Shown in pieces: positions 34,923 to 43,105 of a stretch of DNA of 64,000 nucleotides. The stretch is from NCBI RefSeq assembly GCF_001045555.1, contig NZ_LFBU01000001.1, positions 3,224,001 to 3,288,000 on the forward strand. The letters run 5' to 3'. The number at the start of each line of letters is the position of its first letter. The stretch's first letter is position 1. Below the pieces are notes generated by a model that searched no databases, was not told where the DNA came from, and saw only the letters and a program-made list of their open reading frames with translations. Both the position numbers and the translations under genes were made by a program. This stretch comes from Marinobacter subterrani (lineage in GTDB: Bacteria; Pseudomonadota; Gammaproteobacteria; Pseudomonadales; Oleiphilaceae).

Positions 34923-36497
34923 CTACACTGGAGCTGCCTCGCCTACTTCGACGGCCTCCGGCTCACACAGGTACTGTCTCGCATCAAACCGTTTTGTCTG
35001 CTGGCGGAACTGCCAGGTGAAGCCCGGCCACAGCGTGGTGTTCTTGCCATTTTCGTTCACGTACCAGCTCTTACAGCCGGTCTGCCAGACTGAATCGCCA
35101 AGTTTTGCGTGAATCGAGGCATTGTATTGGCTCAGGGCGTCGACCTTCACGTCCACGCTTTTCCAGCCGTGCTTGTCCATCTTCTTCAAGGCATCCAGCA
35201 CATACTGGATCTGGCTTTCGATCATGTACACCATCGAGCTGTGACCAAGACCGGTGTTCGGCCCCATCAACATGAAGAAGTTGGGGAAGCCGCTTACCGT
35301 TGTGCCTTTGTAGGCTTCGGCGCCGTCCTGCCAGGCATTCAGCAGATCCCGACCGTTGCGGCCAAAGATCATGCCGGCGGGAATCGGATCCTGGGCCCTG
35401 AAGCCGGTGCCGTAGATGATGCAATCGACTTCCCGTTCATTGCCATTGCGATCAACAACGACACAGCCACGCACTTCACGGATACCATCGGTCAGAACAT
35501 CCACATGATCCTGCGCCAGGGCCGGATAGTAATTGTTGGAGATCAGCACCCGTTTGCAGCCAAAGTGAAAGTCCGGAGTGACTTTTTTACGCAATTCCCT
35601 GTCCGGAATCTGGTTACGAATGTGCCGGCGGGCCTGCAGCTCACCGAGCTTGAGAATGCGCGGATTGCCGACAAAGCCGAGCACCCGGGCCTCCAGCGAC
35701 CAGTATATGCTCTGCCGGAAGGCATTCAGCGATTGCGGGAACATCCGGAACAGGCGCTTTTCCAGCGGCCTGATGGCCCGGTCCGGCTTGGGCATGATCC
35801 AGGGTGGTGTGCGCTGGTACAGATCCACCCGTGCCGCCTGTTTCACCACTTCCGGAACGAACTGGATCGCCGACGCCCCGGTGCCGATGACCGCCACTCG
35901 CTTGCCCCGCAAGTCGTAGTCGTGATCCCAGTTCTGGGAGTGGAAACGTTTGCCGGTGAAGGTCTCGATACCTTTGATGTCCGGGTAGGCCGGGGTGCTT
36001 AATCCTCCCATTCCGGAGACCAGAATATCGGCCGTCAGGGCACTGAATTCGGGAAGCTTTTCGTCTTTTCGATCGAGCTTGTCGCCAGGGTTCAGGCCCC
36101 GTTCCTGTCTATAAGCCCAGAGCCTGGCGCTGTCGCAGGTTTCCAGCTTCCAGGTCTGCGTTTTCTCATCAAACCGCGCTCCGGCAACATGGGTGTTCAG
36201 CCGGATATGCTTCATCAGGCCGTATTTCTCGGCACAGTGCTTCAGGTAGGCCTTGATCTCAGACTGCTGAGCAAACATCCGGCTCCACCCGGGGTTCTGT
36301 TCAAAGGAGAAGGAGTACAACGCAGACTGCACGTCACAGGCACACCCCGGGTAGTGGTTCTGGTGCCAGGTTCCGCCGATGTCGTCACTCTGTTCCAGGA
36401 TCACGAAGTCGTTGTAGCCGGCTTCCTTGAGTTTGATGGCCATGCCCAGGCCGGAGAAGCCGGTGCCGATGATGGCGATCTGTGTGTTCTGTGTCAT
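34923..36497 (-). CDS. Flavin-containing Baeyer-Villiger-type monooxygenase
   Basis: 524 residues from ATG 36497 (AGGAG 6-9 nt upstream). Two Rossmann motifs are seen: IIGTGFSGLGMA (~8, FAD) and VIGTGASAIQFVP (~190, NADPH). Between them lies FTGKRFHSQNWDHD (~166-179), matching the BVMO fingerprint F-x-G-x3-H-x3-W except that the following residue is Asp. It resembles cyclohexanone and phenylacetone monooxygenase relatives that insert oxygen next to ketones. A divergent TetR gene at 36981 and a palindrome at 36571 suggest regulated expression. Confidence 0.88.
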   Translation of the reverse strand: MTQNTQIAIIGTGFSGLGMAIKLKEAGYNDFVILEQSDDIGGTWHQNHYPGCACDVQSALYSFSFEQNPGWSRMFAQQSEIKAYLKHCAEKYGLMKHIRLNTHVAGARFDEKTQTWKLETCDSARLWAYRQERGLNPGDKLDRKDEKLPEFSALTADILVSGMGGLSTPAYPDIKGIETFTGKRFHSQNWDHDYDLRGKRVAVIGTGASAIQFVPEVVKQAARVDLYQRTPPWIMPKPDRAIRPLEKRLFRMFPQSLNAFRQSIYWSLEARVLGFVGNPRILKLGELQARRHIRNQIPDRELRKKVTPDFHFGCKRVLISNNYYPALAQDHVDVLTDGIREVRGCVVVDRNGNEREVDCIIYGTGFRAQDPIPAGMIFGRNGRDLLNAWQDGAEAYKGTTVSGFPNFFMLMGPNTGLGHSSMVYMIESQIQYVLDALKKMDKHGWKSVDVKVDALSQYNASIHAKLGDSVWQTGCKSWYVNENGKNTTLWPGFTWQFRQQTKRFDARQYLCEPEAVEVGEAAPV

Positions 36498-36570
36498 TGC
36501 TGCACTCCTGTGTTGGCCTTTCCGGCCTTGTCTGTTGTTGTCCGGCGGGTCATCATGACCGGTAGACACA

Positions 36571-36601
36571 TGTATACACAAATTGGTATACAACCGTATA
36601 C
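36571..36601. promoter_or_regulatory. TetR-type operator candidate (GTATAC repeats)
   Basis: TGTATAC-ACAAATTG-GTATACA (36571-36592) is a perfect 7-bp palindrome with an 8-bp spacer; a third GTATAC follows at 36596-36601. The site lies 74 bp upstream of the BVMO start, where its promoter should be, and the TetR-family gene is divergent to it. Confidence 0.6.
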
Positions 36602-36670
36602 TCTTGGTTCGGTGATTGGCCTCAGGTGACTGATTCTTGGCCTGCGTGGCGGGCTCTGGTTTGGGGGGCT

Positions 36671-36784
36671 GGTCGTTTGTGGGAAGGGCTTCCAAAACAC
36701 GCTCCTTGCGGCACATCCATGTGACGCTTGGGCTCCGCCATCCCTGGCTCCGCACAGTTTTGGAAGCCCTTCCCACAAACGACC
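36671..36784 (-). repeat. Twin-hairpin palindromic element, copy h (subfamily 1)
   Basis: A perfect 28-nt arm at 36671-36698 pairs with 36757-36784. The 58-nt core is read on the minus strand, with apices GGGA (hairpin I) and TGGA (hairpin II). It lies upstream of the TetR-type operator, so it is probably not in the BVMO transcript if that promoter is at the operator. Only 67 bp separate it from copy i. Confidence 0.9.
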
Positions 36785-36851
36785 GTCAGACTAAAAGTGG
36801 CCCGCCCTCTTACATTCGCCTTAAGTCTTTCAGGCCTCTTCCAATGTCCGG

Positions 36852-36959
36852 GGGCCATGTTGGCAGGTGTTCCGAAAATGCTCGGAGCCAGGGATGGCGG
36901 AGAGCAAGCGTACAGGGATGTACTTGCAGCGGTTTTCGGAACACCTGCCAACATGGCCC
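36852..36959 (+). repeat. Twin-hairpin palindromic element, copy i (subfamily 3)
   Basis: A perfect 27-nt arm at 36852-36878 pairs with 36933-36959; the 54-nt core has hairpin I with a GGGA apex and hairpin II GTACA/TGTAC with a GGGA apex, again an exact CsrA SELEX match. The right arm ends 21 nt before the tetR start codon, so the element lies in or at the edge of that gene's leader. Confidence 0.9.
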
Positions 36960-36980
36960 TACCTCCAACGCAGAGGAAAA

Positions 36981-37622
36981 ATGAACGCATTAACCGGCGG
37001 AAAGCTGAAACTCATCCAGGCCGCGCTGCGGCTGATTACCGAAACCCGGAGCCTGACGTCGCTGGGCTTGCGGGAGCTTGCCAGGGAGGCGGGGCTGAAT
37101 CCGAATACGTTTTACCGGCACTTCAAGAGCCTGGACGAATTCGGCCTGCAGGTGCTGGGTTACATTGCCGAGGAGATGAAAGCCGGGGTGCGGGATTTGC
37201 GGCAGATGGCGGATTCTTCCGAGCAGGCCTCCCGCGATACCGTGGCCTTTGTGTACCACTATTTCCTCGCCAACCCTGCAGCCACCACCGTGGCCGTCCG
37301 GGAGCTTCATGGCCCCTCCCCGGTGCTGCGCCGGGCACTGGAGGCGCAGCTAGAGGCCAGCGCCCGGGAAATGGCGGAGGACATTATCGACCGGCAACTG
37401 GTCAGTGCCGTGCCGCCGGAGACTATCCATGAAATTTCCCGCATGACCATCCGCTACATCCTGTTCCGGGCCATGGACTACATTGAAAAACCGGCGCAGC
37501 GGGCAAGTATCCAGGCTGAAACCGAGCATTTCATCAATCGGCAATTCCGCGGCGCAATGCTGGACGGCCTCTCCGAAGCGGCTATCCATACCTTGCTTCA
37601 GGGTGCCGATAAACGGACTTAA
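36981..37622 (+). CDS. TetR-family regulator (FabR/DesT-like HTH)
   Basis: 213 residues. The HTH at residues ~10-55 reads LGLRELAREAGLNPNTFYRH, close to the FabR/DesT group that responds to acyl chains. The C-terminal half is helical. AGAGGAA precedes the ATG. Divergent to the BVMO and with GTATAC palindromes between them, it is the likely repressor of that gene; whether it senses lipid or ketone compounds is unknown. Element i sits immediately before it. Confidence 0.88.
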   Translation: MNALTGGKLKLIQAALRLITETRSLTSLGLRELAREAGLNPNTFYRHFKSLDEFGLQVLGYIAEEMKAGVRDLRQMADSSEQASRDTVAFVYHYFLANPAATTVAVRELHGPSPVLRRALEAQLEASAREMAEDIIDRQLVSAVPPETIHEISRMTIRYILFRAMDYIEKPAQRASIQAETEHFINRQFRGAMLDGLSEAAIHTLLQGADKRT

Positions 37623-37755
37623 TCCTGGATTTGTTATCAGGTTCCGGGTTTTTGCTTAGTTCATTTTTAGGAAAACGCAAACAAACCTGTTAGCATCCGC
37701 ATACGTAAAAACCGAGACACTTAGCGAACAGGTCATTCCGGAGGACTTACGCACA

Positions 37756-39333
37756 ATGAAAATCGGTATTCCCAGGGAAGTTTATGAAGACGAGCGACGG
37801 GTGGCGGCAACGCCCCCGTCGGTCCATAAGCTGATCGGTCTTGGCTATGACGTCATCGTCGAAAGCGGCGCTGGCGAGGCCGCGAATTATACAGACGAAG
37901 CCTACGAAAAAGTGGGCGCTGTCATGGCCGTCGATACCAAGTCACTGTGGCAGGAAGCGGATTTTATCCTGAAAGTTCGGGCGCCGATGAAAAATCCCGC
38001 CCTGAACAAACACGAAGTGGATCTGATGAAGGAAGGCGCGTTTCTGGTCAGTTATATCTGGCCGGCGCAGAATCCTGAGCTGCTGGAAAAGCTGGCGGAG
38101 AAGAAGATCACCTCGTTTGCCATCGACAGCCTGCCCCGCATCAGCCGCGCCCAGAAGATGGATGCCCTGAGCGCCATGGCAAATATTGCCGGCTACCGGG
38201 CGGTAATTGAGGCTGCCAACCATTTCGGGCGGTTCTTTACCGGCCAGGTGACGGCGGCCGGCAAGGTTCCGCCGGCGAAGATCATGGTGATTGGTGCCGG
38301 CGTAGCAGGGCTTGCCGCCATTGGCGCCGCCAACAGCATGGGCGCCATCGTGCGGGCCTTTGATACCCGGCTGGAGGTGAAGGAACAGGTCGAGAGCATG
38401 GGCGCCGAGTTCCTGGTGCTGGATTTCGACGACGAGGACGGCAGCGGTGGCGGCGGCTACGCCAAGCAGATGAGCGACGAGTTCATCAAGGCGGAGATGG
38501 CGCTGTTTGCCGAGCAGGCCGAGGAAGTGGACATCATTATCACCACCGCTCTGATTCCCGGCAAACCGGCGCCGAAACTGATCACCGCCGACATGGTGAA
38601 ATCCATGAAGCCCGGCAGCGTTATTGTGGATCTGGCATCGGAACGCGGTGGTAACTGCGAACTGACCGAACCCGGCAAAGTGGCGCACCATCATGGTGTG
38701 ACCCTGATCGGCTACACCGATCTGCCCAGCCGTATGGCGAAGGTGGCCAGCGATCTTTACGCCACCAACCTGGTGCACCTGCTCAACGAGCTGACTCCTG
38801 AGAAAGACGGCAAGCCTGTGGTCAATATGGAGGACGATGTCATCCGTGGCCTGACCGTGGTCCAGGACAACGACATCACCTGGCCGCCACCCCAGCCGGA
38901 GGCGCCGGTCAGTCCCAAGCCGGCACCGGGTACCGAGGAGCCTTCAGCGGCCGAAAAAGCCGCCGCCCAGAAGAGCGCCGACCGTCGCAGCATGATCGGC
39001 AAGAGCTCCCTGCTGATCGTGACGGCCCTCGCGCTCTATGGCGTTGGTGCCTATGCCCCGGAAAGCTTCCTGCAACACTTCACGGTGTTCGTGCTGTCCT
39101 GCTTTATCGGCTGGCAGGTGATCTGGAACGTCACACCCTCGCTGCATACGCCCCTGATGAGCGTGACCAATGCCATCAGCGGCATCATCGTGATCGGTGC
39201 CATGCTGCACCTGGCTCAGGCGGAAAATATCGCCGTCGGCATTCTGGCGTTTGTCGCGGTGCTGATTGCCAGCATCAACGTCGGGGGCGGCTTCCGGGTC
39301 ACCCATCGTATGCTCAAAATGTTCCGCAGGTAG
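37756..39333 (+). CDS. pntA: NAD(P) transhydrogenase subunit alpha
   Basis: 525 residues, comparable to the 510 of E. coli Pnt[21 protein letters not shown] opens the NAD-binding domain d[21 protein letters not shown] (~176-195) is its Rossmann turn. An acidic/Pro linker (~380-410) leads to about four membrane helices. With PntB it uses proton-motive force to transfer hydride from NADH to NADP+ at the inner membrane. It is 12 bp ahead of pntB. Confidence 0.96.
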   Translation: MKIGIPREVYEDERRVAATPPSVHKLIGLGYDVIVESGAGEAANYTDEAYEKVGAVMAVDTKSLWQEADFILKVRAPMKNPALNKHEVDLMKEGAFLVSYIWPAQNPELLEKLAEKKITSFAIDSLPRISRAQKMDALSAMANIAGYRAVIEAANHFGRFFTGQVTAAGKVPPAKIMVIGAGVAGLAAIGAANSMGAIVRAFDTRLEVKEQVESMGAEFLVLDFDDEDGSGGGGYAKQMSDEFIKAEMALFAEQAEEVDIIITTALIPGKPAPKLITADMVKSMKPGSVIVDLASERGGNCELTEPGKVAHHHGVTLIGYTDLPSRMAKVASDLYATNLVHLLNELTPEKDGKPVVNMEDDVIRGLTVVQDNDITWPPPQPEAPVSPKPAPGTEEPSAAEKAAAQKSADRRSMIGKSSLLIVTALALYGVGAYAPESFLQHFTVFVLSCFIGWQVIWNVTPSLHTPLMSVTNAISGIIVIGAMLHLAQAENIAVGILAFVAVLIASINVGGGFRVTHRMLKMFRR

Positions 39334-39345
39334 GAGGCGCCCAAA

Positions 39346-40740
39346 ATGAGTACAGGAATGGTGAGCGTGGCCTACGTGGTCGCGAGTATCTTGTTTATTC
39401 TTAGCCTGGGCGGCCTGAGCCACCAGGAATCAGCCCGGCGCGGTAATCTCTACGGCGTCGCCGGCTTCATTATCGCAGTGGGTGCAACCCTGGCCAGCGT
39501 GGGTGAAGGCGGCCTGACAGCCATTGTGATTGCGGTGCTGGTCGGCGCCGGCATTGGCATTGCCATAGCCAACAAGGTGGAAATGACCCAGATGCCGCAA
39601 CTGGTAGCCCTGCTGCACAGCTTCGTCGGCATGGCGGCCGTGCTGGTGGGCTATTCGGGTTATATCGAACCCCTGGTTGAAACCTCCGGAGCCGAGCACA
39701 CCATCAAACTGGTGGAAGTGTTTGTGGGGATCTTTATCGGTGCAGTGACCTTCACCGGGTCGCTGGTGGCCTGCGGCAAACTGGATGGCCGGATCGACAG
39801 CAAGGCCCTCACCCTGCCCGGTCGGCACCTGATGAACCTGGTGGCCATCATTGTCTGCGTATTCCTGGGAGGCTGGTTCCTGAGTACCGGCAGCGTGGCC
39901 CAGGGCATTATCGCGCTGGTGCTGATGACCGCCATTGCCTCGGTACTTGGCATCCACCTGATCATGGCGATCGGCGGTGCCGATATGCCGGTGGTGGTGT
40001 CCATGCTCAACAGCTACTCCGGATGGGCCGCGGCGGCCATCGGCTTCATGCTTGGCAACGATCTGCTGATCGTTACCGGGGCATTGGTCGGCAGCAGTGG
40101 TGCAATCCTGAGCTATATCATGTGCAAGGCCATGAACCGGTCGTTCGTCAGCGTCATTCTCGGCGGCTTCGGCCAGACCAGCAGCAGCTCTGCGGCTGCG
40201 GATTCCGACCAGACCGTGCATGAATCCAGCGTCGATGATGTCTGCGAGGAACTGCGCATGGCGGACTCGGTGATCATTGTGCCGGGTTACGGTATGGCGG
40301 TGGCCCAGGCCCAGAACGGCGTCAGCGAGATGACCAAGATTCTGCGGGAGCGGGGCGTGAACGTGCGCTTCGGCATCCACCCGGTCGCTGGCCGACTGCC
40401 CGGGCATATGAATGTCCTGCTGGCAGAAGCCCATGTGCCCTATGACATCGTGCTGGAAATGGACGAAATTAACGACGATTTCCCGAGCACCGACGTGGTG
40501 ATGGTGATCGGCGCCAACGACACCGTGAACCCGGCGGCCGCCGAAGATCCGGGCAGCCCCATCGCTGGCATGCCAGTGCTGGAAGTCTGGAAAGCCCGGC
40601 AGGTGGTGGTCCTCAAGCGGGGCATGGCCACCGGTTATTCCGGGGTCGAGAACCCGCTGTTCTTCAAGGAGAACACCCGCATGCTGTTCGGCGATGCCAA
40701 GGACAGCATCGACAAACTGGTAGGAGGGCTGCGGGCCTGA
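39346..40740 (+). CDS. pntB: NAD(P) transhydrogenase subunit beta
   Basis: 464 residues, normal length. Eight or nine membrane segments (residues 1-260) are followed by the NADP-binding domain dIII with [18 protein letters not shown] (~308), [19 protein letters not shown] and [14 protein letters not shown]. It completes the PntAB proton-pumping transhydrogenase. AGGAGG lies just before its ATG, and a perfect 15-bp hairpin follows at 40764. Confidence 0.97.
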   Translation: MSTGMVSVAYVVASILFILSLGGLSHQESARRGNLYGVAGFIIAVGATLASVGEGGLTAIVIAVLVGAGIGIAIANKVEMTQMPQLVALLHSFVGMAAVLVGYSGYIEPLVETSGAEHTIKLVEVFVGIFIGAVTFTGSLVACGKLDGRIDSKALTLPGRHLMNLVAIIVCVFLGGWFLSTGSVAQGIIALVLMTAIASVLGIHLIMAIGGADMPVVVSMLNSYSGWAAAAIGFMLGNDLLIVTGALVGSSGAILSYIMCKAMNRSFVSVILGGFGQTSSSSAAADSDQTVHESSVDDVCEELRMADSVIIVPGYGMAVAQAQNGVSEMTKILRERGVNVRFGIHPVAGRLPGHMNVLLAEAHVPYDIVLEMDEINDDFPSTDVVMVIGANDTVNPAAAEDPGSPIAGMPVLEVWKARQVVVLKRGMATGYSGVENPLFFKENTRMLFGDAKDSIDKLVGGLRA

Positions 40741-40763
40741 TCTGATTAACCAGGTCTGAGTTT

Positions 40764-40801
40764 ACAAGAGCCATGCTCTGTCAGAGGAGCATGGCTCTTG
40801 T
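40764..40801. terminator. Hairpin between pntB and the convergent lipoprotein gene
   Basis: ACAAGAGCCATGCTC pairs with GAGCATGGCTCTTGT (15 bp, perfect) around an 8-nt loop. It lies 24 bp after pntB and 12 bp before the end of the opposing gene, so it probably terminates both; the U-tract (GTTT) is short. Confidence 0.7.
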
Positions 40802-40813
40802 GTTTCCGGGGGT

Positions 40814-41125
40814 CTATTCAGTGGTGTTATACACATAGGACGACACGGTTCCGTCCTGATCGAATCGCACCACAAGATCGGTGGTTTCAGCATCGCCAAA
40901 CGCCGACCACTTGTACCTGCCGTAGGTCCAGGTACGTTGGCCATCCTCGATCCCGGTGCGCCAGGGCTCGCCGAACATCTCCTGGATATCCGCCCGGGTG
41001 GTTTCACCAATCCGGATTTCATCGACGTTGTGGGTCGGGAAGTCCTTTCCTACCGTTGCACAGCCCACCATGGCCGCAATTATCAGGGCTACTGACAGCG
41101 TCTTAACCGATCCTATCATCGACAT
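40814..41125 (-). CDS. SmpA/OmlA (BamE-like) family lipoprotein
   Basis: 103 residues from ATG 41125 (AGGAGGAATCAGT before it). A lipoprotein signal (hydrophobic run ending AAMVGC, Cys ~22) is followed by IRIGETTRADIQEMFGEPWR, the helix-strand motif of BamE-like proteins, and strands around RTWTYGRYKWSAFG. BamE itself helps assemble outer-membrane proteins; this is a paralogue of unknown role. It is convergent with pntB. Confidence 0.8.
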   Translation of the reverse strand: MSMIGSVKTLSVALIIAAMVGCATVGKDFPTHNVDEIRIGETTRADIQEMFGEPWRTGIEDGQRTWTYGRYKWSAFGDAETTDLVVRFDQDGTVSSYVYNTTE

Positions 41126-41222
41126 ACTGATTCCTCCTCTGCACATGACTTTCCCTCATCATAGCGCCTGAATAGCCAGACGCGATTACCATGACGACAG
41201 ATTCGGCTTTCCGGCCGCGCAC

Positions 41223-41253
41223 AAAAAAGCCGCAGGCCCGAGGGCACTGCGGC
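41223..41253 (-). terminator. Rho-independent terminator of the OYE gene
   Basis: On the minus strand the stem GCCGCAG/CTGCGGC encloses a further GCCC/GGGC pair and is followed by TTTTTTG. It starts 22 bp after the OYE stop codon. Confidence 0.8.
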
Positions 41254-41274
41254 AACTGACGATCGAAGGGTCGA

Positions 41275-42387
41275 TCAGTAAAGCTTGGCGAGGGACTTCT
41301 TGGCGAAGGATTCCACTTCATTCAGGCGGCCTTCCCTTACCTTGACCAGCCACTCCGGGTCTTGCAGCAGGGCGCGGCCGACGGCAATCAGCTCAAACTC
41401 GTGATTGTTCATCCGCTCCACCAGTTCGTCGATTCCGGCTTTCTCAACGGCTTCCTGCTTGCTGGCGAAGGTACCGCTGATAAAGTCTTCCGTCAGCCCC
41501 ACACTGCCAACAGACATGGTCGGCTTGCCGGACAGCTTCTGGGTCCAGCCGGCAAGGTTGAGATTCGAACCCTCGAATTCCGGCTCCCAGAAACGGCGGG
41601 TGGAGGCGTGGAAAATATCGACGCCGGCCTCCACCAGAGGCGTCAGGAACTGTTCGAGCTCCTCGGGGCTGTGCACCAGCTTTGCTTCATAAGCCTGCTG
41701 TTTCCACTGGGAGAACCGCAGCATGATCGGAAAATCCGGGCCAACCCGCTGCCTGACTGCTTCAACAACCTCGACCACGATACGTAGGCGGTTTTCCATG
41801 CTCCCGCCGTATTGGTCGTCACGCTGATTGGTGCCTTCCCACAGGAACTGGTCGAGCAGATAGCCGTGGGCTCCGTGGATCTCCACGCCATCAAAACCCA
41901 GGGCCTTGGCATCCTGGGCGGCATCGGCGAAAGCGGTAATCACGTCCTCGATATCCTCGACCGACATGGCCTTGCCGTTAGGCTTTCCGGGGGCAAAGAG
42001 ACCGGACGGGCTGTAGCCGGGAACCGAAGGATCCGGAGGCGTACCTTCCTTGCGCACAGCACCAACGTGCCAGAGTTGCGGGAAGATAGCGCCACCGGCT
42101 TCGTGTACGGCATCAACCACGTTCTTCCAGCCCTGAAGCGCGTCAGAGCCGTGGAATGCGGGAACATCGGGGTAACCACTGGCTGCCGGGTGATTCACGG
42201 TGGTGCCTTCGGTAATGATCAGGCCAACTCCGGCCTCGGCGCGACGACGGTAATACGCCACGACATTGTCGCCGGGTACGCCGTCGGGCGAGAAATTGCG
42301 GGTCATCGGCGCCATCGCCACCCGGTTCCGCAGCTTGAGGTTGTGGAGTTCAAAGGGTTCGAAAAGCGGGCCAAGATTCATACTCAT
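41275..42387 (-). CDS. Old Yellow Enzyme-family NADH:flavin oxidoreductase
   Basis: 370 residues. LFEPFELHNLKLRNRVAMAP opens the FMN barrel, FDGVEIHGAHGYLLDQFLW (~175) carries the FMN-proximal HGAHGYL active-site motif, and the C-terminus has NHEFELIAVGRALLQDPEW. Members reduce activated C=C bonds of enones, maleimides or nitro compounds with NAD(P)H. The start is the ATG at 42387; another in-frame ATG lies at 42381. The divergent HxlR gene and the repeats between suggest electrophile- or aldehyde-responsive control, as in other HxlR-OYE pairs. Confidence 0.9.
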   Translation of the reverse strand: MSMNLGPLFEPFELHNLKLRNRVAMAPMTRNFSPDGVPGDNVVAYYRRRAEAGVGLIITEGTTVNHPAASGYPDVPAFHGSDALQGWKNVVDAVHEAGGAIFPQLWHVGAVRKEGTPPDPSVPGYSPSGLFAPGKPNGKAMSVEDIEDVITAFADAAQDAKALGFDGVEIHGAHGYLLDQFLWEGTNQRDDQYGGSMENRLRIVVEVVEAVRQRVGPDFPIMLRFSQWKQQAYEAKLVHSPEELEQFLTPLVEAGVDIFHASTRRFWEPEFEGSNLNLAGWTQKLSGKPTMSVGSVGLTEDFISGTFASKQEAVEKAGIDELVERMNNHEFELIAVGRALLQDPEWLVKVREGRLNEVESFAKKSLAKLY

Positions 42388-42395
42388 GATAATGT

Positions 42396-42461
42396 GCAAC
42401 CTCACTAATTTGGTTTCGTTAAGCAACCCTATTAAATCTGGTTTTAAAATGCAACCCTATT
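42396..42461. promoter_or_regulatory. GCAACC direct repeats between OYE and HxlR genes
   Basis: GCAACC occurs at 42396, 42423 and 42451, i.e. at 27- and 28-bp intervals; the last two are part of an 11-bp repeat GCAACCCTATT. Such spacing places the sites on one face of the helix. They fill the 89-bp divergent gap and are the natural binding region for the HxlR regulator. Confidence 0.55.
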
Positions 42462-42476
42462 CGGTACACTGCGCCC

Positions 42477-42947
42477 ATGGCCAGAAAACGTTTTGATGAT
42501 TCCAGTTGCTCCGTCGCCCGCGCCCTCAATGAAGTGGGTGACTGGTGGTCGCTGCTGATTGTGCTGCACGCCATGTACGGCACCCGCCGGTTCGTGGACT
42601 TCCAACAGGAACTGGGCATTGCCAAGAACATCCTGTGCGACCGCCTGGCCAGACTGGTGGATAACGAAGTGCTCCGCAAGGAGGATGTCGGCGAACACGG
42701 CTCGCGCTTCGAGTACCGGCTGACCGAAAAAGGCCGGGACCTGTTCCCGGTGGTGATTGCCCTGCGCCAGTGGGGCGACAAATGGAACCCGGCACCGGAC
42801 CAGACACCGCTGGACCTGCGGGACCGGGCAACCGGCCGGCCGATTCATACCGTGGAAGTCCGGAATGCCGATGGCGAACCGCTGACCATCCGGGATGTCT
42901 TTGTGCCCGACGAGAGCCTGCCCGGCGGCAAAAAGAACTCTGTCTGA
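42477..42947 (+). CDS. HxlR-family transcriptional regulator
   Basis: 156 residues. The N-terminus has Cys in SSCSVARALNEVGDWWSLLI (residues ~9-28), followed by the winged helix (FVDFQQELGIAKNILCDRLA, LTEKGRDLFPVVIAL). HxlR proteins often sense electrophiles or aldehydes through that N-terminal Cys. It is divergent from the OYE gene and is the obvious candidate regulator of it. Confidence 0.9.
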   Translation: MARKRFDDSSCSVARALNEVGDWWSLLIVLHAMYGTRRFVDFQQELGIAKNILCDRLARLVDNEVLRKEDVGEHGSRFEYRLTEKGRDLFPVVIALRQWGDKWNPAPDQTPLDLRDRATGRPIHTVEVRNADGEPLTIRDVFVPDESLPGGKKNSV

Positions 42948-43105
42948 CCATCCGCAGTAACCGCAGCGCCAACCCGTTTCTTGAGTTGAATCAATCTGCG
43001 GATCAAACCAGATCCCCTGCCCGGCCATTCTTGCGCTAAATCAATTTTCCTTTCTCCGCGGTCATTAATCTGAAGCCATCAACGATTCAGGTTAAGGAGA
43101 TGGAT

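Larger units (their letters stand above)
36498..36980. other. 483-bp divergent regulatory region between BVMO and TetR genes
   Basis: This gap contains, in order, the TGTATAC palindrome (36571-36601), twin-hairpin element h (36671-36784) and element i (36852-36959). Open frames in it derive from the palindromes. No additional gene is visible. Confidence 0.7.

Noticed and set aside
638..36959. Twin-hairpin elements as integron attC sites
   Set aside because: They share the idea of intergenic imperfect palindromes, but lack the GTTRRRY/RYYYAAC core sites, have perfect rather than bulged arms, and no integrase or cassette array is present.
638..36959. A strand-orientation bias of the elements relative to genes
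   Set aside because: Six of nine copies lie in divergent or convergent gaps, where any orientation matches some gene. Only copies c, d and e are informative, and they split two to one, so no bias can be claimed.
638..36959. The elements as rho-independent terminators
   Set aside because: The long stems have no U-tract at either end, the loop is a folded 53-58 nt core, and five copies lie in divergent gaps where no terminator is needed.
39430..40434. A 334-codon minus-strand frame
   Set aside because: Antisense of pntB, rich in His and Gln as expected from reversed membrane-protein codons.
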